Positions 62,114-64,000 of a stretch of 64,000 bases of DNA are shown here, piece by piece; positions within the stretch are counted from its first letter, which is position 1; each line of letters starts with the position of its first letter. Source of the stretch: Prevotellaceae bacterium HUN156 (lineage in GTDB: Bacteria; Bacteroidota; Bacteroidia; Bacteroidales; Bacteroidaceae); the NCBI GenBank assembly GCA_900119285.1, contig FPIT01000003.1, positions 310,001 to 374,000 of the forward strand, in the 5' to 3' direction. The notes beneath the pieces were generated by a model. The model did not search any database and was not told where the DNA came from. It saw nothing but the letters and a program-made list of their open reading frames with translations. Position numbers and translations under genes: made by a program.

Positions 62114-62187
62114 GGCGGGATAGCTCAGCTGGTTAGAGCGCATGATTCATAATCATGAGGTCCCCAGTTCAATCCTGGGTCCCGCTA
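62114..62187 (+). tRNA. tRNA with anticodon CAT (elongator Met, or Ile2 if lysidine-modified)
   Basis: A 74-base cloverleaf: acceptor GGCGGGA with TCCCGCT (one G-T pair), D arm GCTC/GAGC, anticodon stem CATGA/TCATG fully paired, loop TTCATAA, T arm CCCAG/CTGGG with loop TTCAATC, discriminator A. CCA is not encoded. It lacks the three G-C pairs of the initiator anticodon stem. With the CAT tRNA at 8419, one of the two may be Ile2. Confidence 0.93.
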
Positions 62188-62192
62188 CGAAG

Positions 62193-62227
62193 AACGTCCT
62201 ACAAACATTGTTTGAAGGGCGTTTTTT
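62193..62227 (+). terminator. Terminator of the tRNA
   Basis: AACGTCCT pairs with AGGGCGTT (one G-T), with an inner CAAAC/GTTTG stem and a short loop, followed by TTTTTT. It starts 6 bp after the tRNA. Confidence 0.85.
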
Positions 62228-62254
62228 CATCTTTAAATCTAAGATTATAGAAAA

Positions 62255-63457
62255 ATGAAAGCTGTAGCAATTTACACCGTTACTTCTGAGTTGCACGACG
62301 AGAAGGCTGTGGACTCAGTAACTCAATCGTTTCTTAATAGCCTGGATGTTGATTACGATTTCCAAGGTATTGACTATACTGATTACGGCACTCATGCCCT
62401 TGATCTCATCTATGTGAGAACGGGTGGCACTGAGGGTATCTTCAAGCGCCTCTTGCCCGACTTGCAGGCTAAGAGTTCTCGCCCCATCTATCTGCTCACC
62501 TCTGGTAAGAGCAATTCGCTGGCAGCCTCTATGGAGATTCTTTCCTATCTCCGCCAAAATGGTTTGAAGGGTGAGATTATTCATGGCGAAGCCTCTTATA
62601 TCTCTCATCGCATCGCCTTGTTGACCAAGGTGGGAGAGGCGCGTCGCCAACTCTCTGACTGTCGCTTAGGTATTATTGGTGAACCATCCGACTGGCTCAT
62701 TTCCAGTCATGTTGATGCATCAGTCGTTAAGGCACAGCTGGGCATTGAGTTGGTAAACATTCCTATGCAAGAGCTGTTAGATGTGATTGCAGCTACACCA
62801 TTGCGAGAAGTTGCTGATACAACTTCCACTGCGACTATTCAGAAATCACTGCCAGGTGCCTATCAGATATACGATGCCCTGAAGGTACTTGTTGAGCGCT
62901 ATAGCCTGCAGGGCTTCACACTTCGTTGCTTCGACCTCCTCACTGCAGTACATAATACTGGTTGCATCGCATTGGCAAAGTTCAATGCTGAGGGCATCAT
63001 TGCGGGTTGTGAGGGTGATGTTCCAGCCATGCTCTCTATGAAGATAGCACAGACCTTGCTTGGTGTCAGTGGTTTCCAAGCCAATCCTGCTCGCATCAAT
63101 CCTCAGACGGGCGAGATGCTCTTTGCCCATTGCACCATACCTTTTAATATGGTAGAGCGCTATGAGCTCGACACTCATTTTGAGTCTGGCATTGGTGTTG
63201 GCATCAGAGGCTATATGAAAGAAGGTCCTGTCACCATCTTCAAAGTCTCTGCCGACCTCTTTCGCCACTTCCTTGCAGAGGGCGCATTAGTTAGAAGTGA
63301 GGCTAAACCCGACCTGTGCAGAACGCAACAGATTATCCAACTCTCTGTTCCTGCTCAGGCTTCCTACTTCCTGACCAGTCCTATTGGCAACCATCACATC
63401 ATCCTGCCCGGACATCATCAGGAACTCATCAGCGAATTGCTGGCGAGTATTTCTTAA
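62255..63457 (+). CDS. L-fucose/L-arabinose isomerase-like protein
   Basis: The 400-residue cytoplasmic protein has the N-terminal pattern of the FucI/AraA-like fold (LDLIYVRTGGTEGIFKRLLP, RPIYLLTSGKSNSLAASMEIL) and a middle part with RLGIIGEPSDWLISSHVD. The C-terminal part has GCEGDVPAMLSMKIAQTLLG, which contains Glu and Asp as in the metal site of sugar isomerases, and a late GNHHIILPGHH. It is shorter than true FucI (about 590 residues). Substrate is unknown; an aldose-ketose isomerase or a related enzyme is likely. The hairpin element HP3 starts two bases after its stop. Confidence 0.75.
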   Translation: MKAVAIYTVTSELHDEKAVDSVTQSFLNSLDVDYDFQGIDYTDYGTHALDLIYVRTGGTEGIFKRLLPDLQAKSSRPIYLLTSGKSNSLAASMEILSYLRQNGLKGEIIHGEASYISHRIALLTKVGEARRQLSDCRLGIIGEPSDWLISSHVDASVVKAQLGIELVNIPMQELLDVIAATPLREVADTTSTATIQKSLPGAYQIYDALKVLVERYSLQGFTLRCFDLLTAVHNTGCIALAKFNAEGIIAGCEGDVPAMLSMKIAQTLLGVSGFQANPARINPQTGEMLFAHCTIPFNMVERYELDTHFESGIGVGIRGYMKEGPVTIFKVSADLFRHFLAEGALVRSEAKPDLCRTQQIIQLSVPAQASYFLTSPIGNHHIILPGHHQELISELLASIS

Positions 63458-63458
63458 G

Positions 63459-63530
63459 AAACTATTAACCTATTAACATAACATGCCTCAAACTCCGATG
63501 TGTAAAGGGTTTGAGGCATGTTAATAGTTT
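63459..63530. repeat. Hairpin element HP3 (72 bp)
   Basis: AAACTATTAAC ends pair with the right arm, and AACATGCCTCAAAC pairs perfectly over 14 bp with GTTTGAGGCATGTT. The loop TCCGATGTGTAAAGG is like HP1. It lies between convergent genes and may act as a terminator for both. Confidence 0.75.
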
Positions 63531-63552
63531 GCCAACTATTCACATACTTGTA

Positions 63553-63999
63553 CTATTTCAGCACTTTCTCTACTTCATCCTTAAAGATGTCGAGACCAGA
63601 GAATCCAATGGTTTTGAAGGTGCGATTACCGTCAGTATCATAGATGGCGTAGGTGGGAATACCCTCAGAATCGTAGTGATTAAGAATGTAGTTGTATTGT
63701 TCCTTCGTTAGGTAGTAGTGGTCGCCATCGATGTCCTTAATCATCTCCTGCCAGGTGGCGAGTGGTGAAGTGGGTGAGGTGATATAGACGAATTGGATGT
63801 TCTTGCCTTTGAGCTCTTGCTTCCAGGGTTTCATGATTCTGTGACCAGCCTTGCAGGGACCACACCATGTGGCCCAGATGTCGATGAGTACTACCTTGCC
63901 CTTGTATTTATAGAGAATGGTCTGCAGAATGTCTTCGGGCGCTACGTCATCGAGTTTTTGGAAGAACACACTTTCCTTGCTGGCCAGCTCGTCTGCCAT
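63553..63999 (-). CDS. Thioredoxin-fold (TlpA-like) protein, probably cut by the window end
   Basis: The 148 residues from the ATG at 63999 carry a thioredoxin domain with VVLIDIWATWCGPCKAGH (CGPC at about 46-49) and a cis-Pro region EGIPTYAIYDTDGN. The order fits TlpA/ResA-like thiol-disulfide proteins. The ATG lies one base from the window edge and no signal peptide is seen, so the gene probably extends further upstream with its export signal and N-terminal domain. Relatives reduce or isomerise disulfides in the periplasm. Confidence 0.8.
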   Translation of the reverse strand: MADELASKESVFFQKLDDVAPEDILQTILYKYKGKVVLIDIWATWCGPCKAGHRIMKPWKQELKGKNIQFVYITSPTSPLATWQEMIKDIDGDHYYLTKEQYNYILNHYDSEGIPTYAIYDTDGNRTFKTIGFSGLDIFKDEVEKVLK

Positions 64000-64000
64000 A

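Overview
The window looks like a chromosome segment of a gut or rumen Bacteroidota, most likely Prevotella or a close relative. It has SusC/SusD pairs, a PorT-like component and secreted proteins with a shared C-terminal tail of the type IX (Por) secretion kind, long leading-strand lipoproteins with Bacteroidota lipoboxes, and promoters of the TTTG-N19/20-TAnnTTTG type. No phage, plasmid, insertion sequence, rRNA or CRISPR array was seen.

Layout. 1-6640: end of a fructan-type polysaccharide utilisation locus on the + strand (SusC partial, SusD, surface glycan-binding-like lipoprotein, GH32 lipoprotein). 6804-7667: a secreted protein with a sorting-like tail. 7668-8492: a spacer with short tandem repeats, then a tRNA with anticodon CAT. 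8580-13663: P-type Ca2+ ATPase, RibF, CPBP protease, glycine-zipper lipoprotein. 13741-16629: BspA-type leucine-rich-repeat protein and a small lipocalin-like protein. 16651-17639: a long repeat-rich spacer with a gene remnant. 17640-26418 (minus): an operon of a zinc metalloprotease, SusC, SusD and a tailed propeller-like protein, probably for peptide or glycopeptide capture. 26485-32741 (minus): RlpA, glutamate dehydrogenase, phytase-like esterase, a PEP/pyruvate-binding protein with receiver-like domains. 32844-34443 (+): an alpha/beta hydrolase and a C1-like cysteine peptidase. 34487-37918 (minus): a two-gene candidate restriction-modification unit (adenine methyltransferase plus PD-(D/E)XK/DUF4268 protein). 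37919-39303: a repeat-rich spacer with a nested inverted-repeat structure. 39304-41731: ECF sigma factor, anti-sigma-like protein and a secreted unknown. 41805-51179: CysS, a CoA transferase, a 5'-nucleotidase split over two genes, a barrel-like protein, PorT-like protein, a small ferredoxin, GH3 glucosidase. 51256-56717 (minus): ExbB-ExbD-ExbD-TonB-PstS-like-TPR operon that would energise the SusC transporters. 56850-63999: aspartate aminotransferase, RibBA, LptF/G permease, START-like protein, second CAT tRNA, sugar-isomerase-like protein and a thioredoxin-fold protein cut by the window end.

The most unexpected signal is not a gene. At least eight short tandem arrays sit in the long spacers. 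They have an exact or near 22-bp pitch, and some distant loci share identical units in opposite orientation. They lie beside two families of long hairpin elements. One array of GTAC-flanked units lies just upstream of a well-formed promoter. The candidate restriction-modification unit, with an inverted repeat at its start and the nested structure upstream, is the best candidate for an undescribed gene system.
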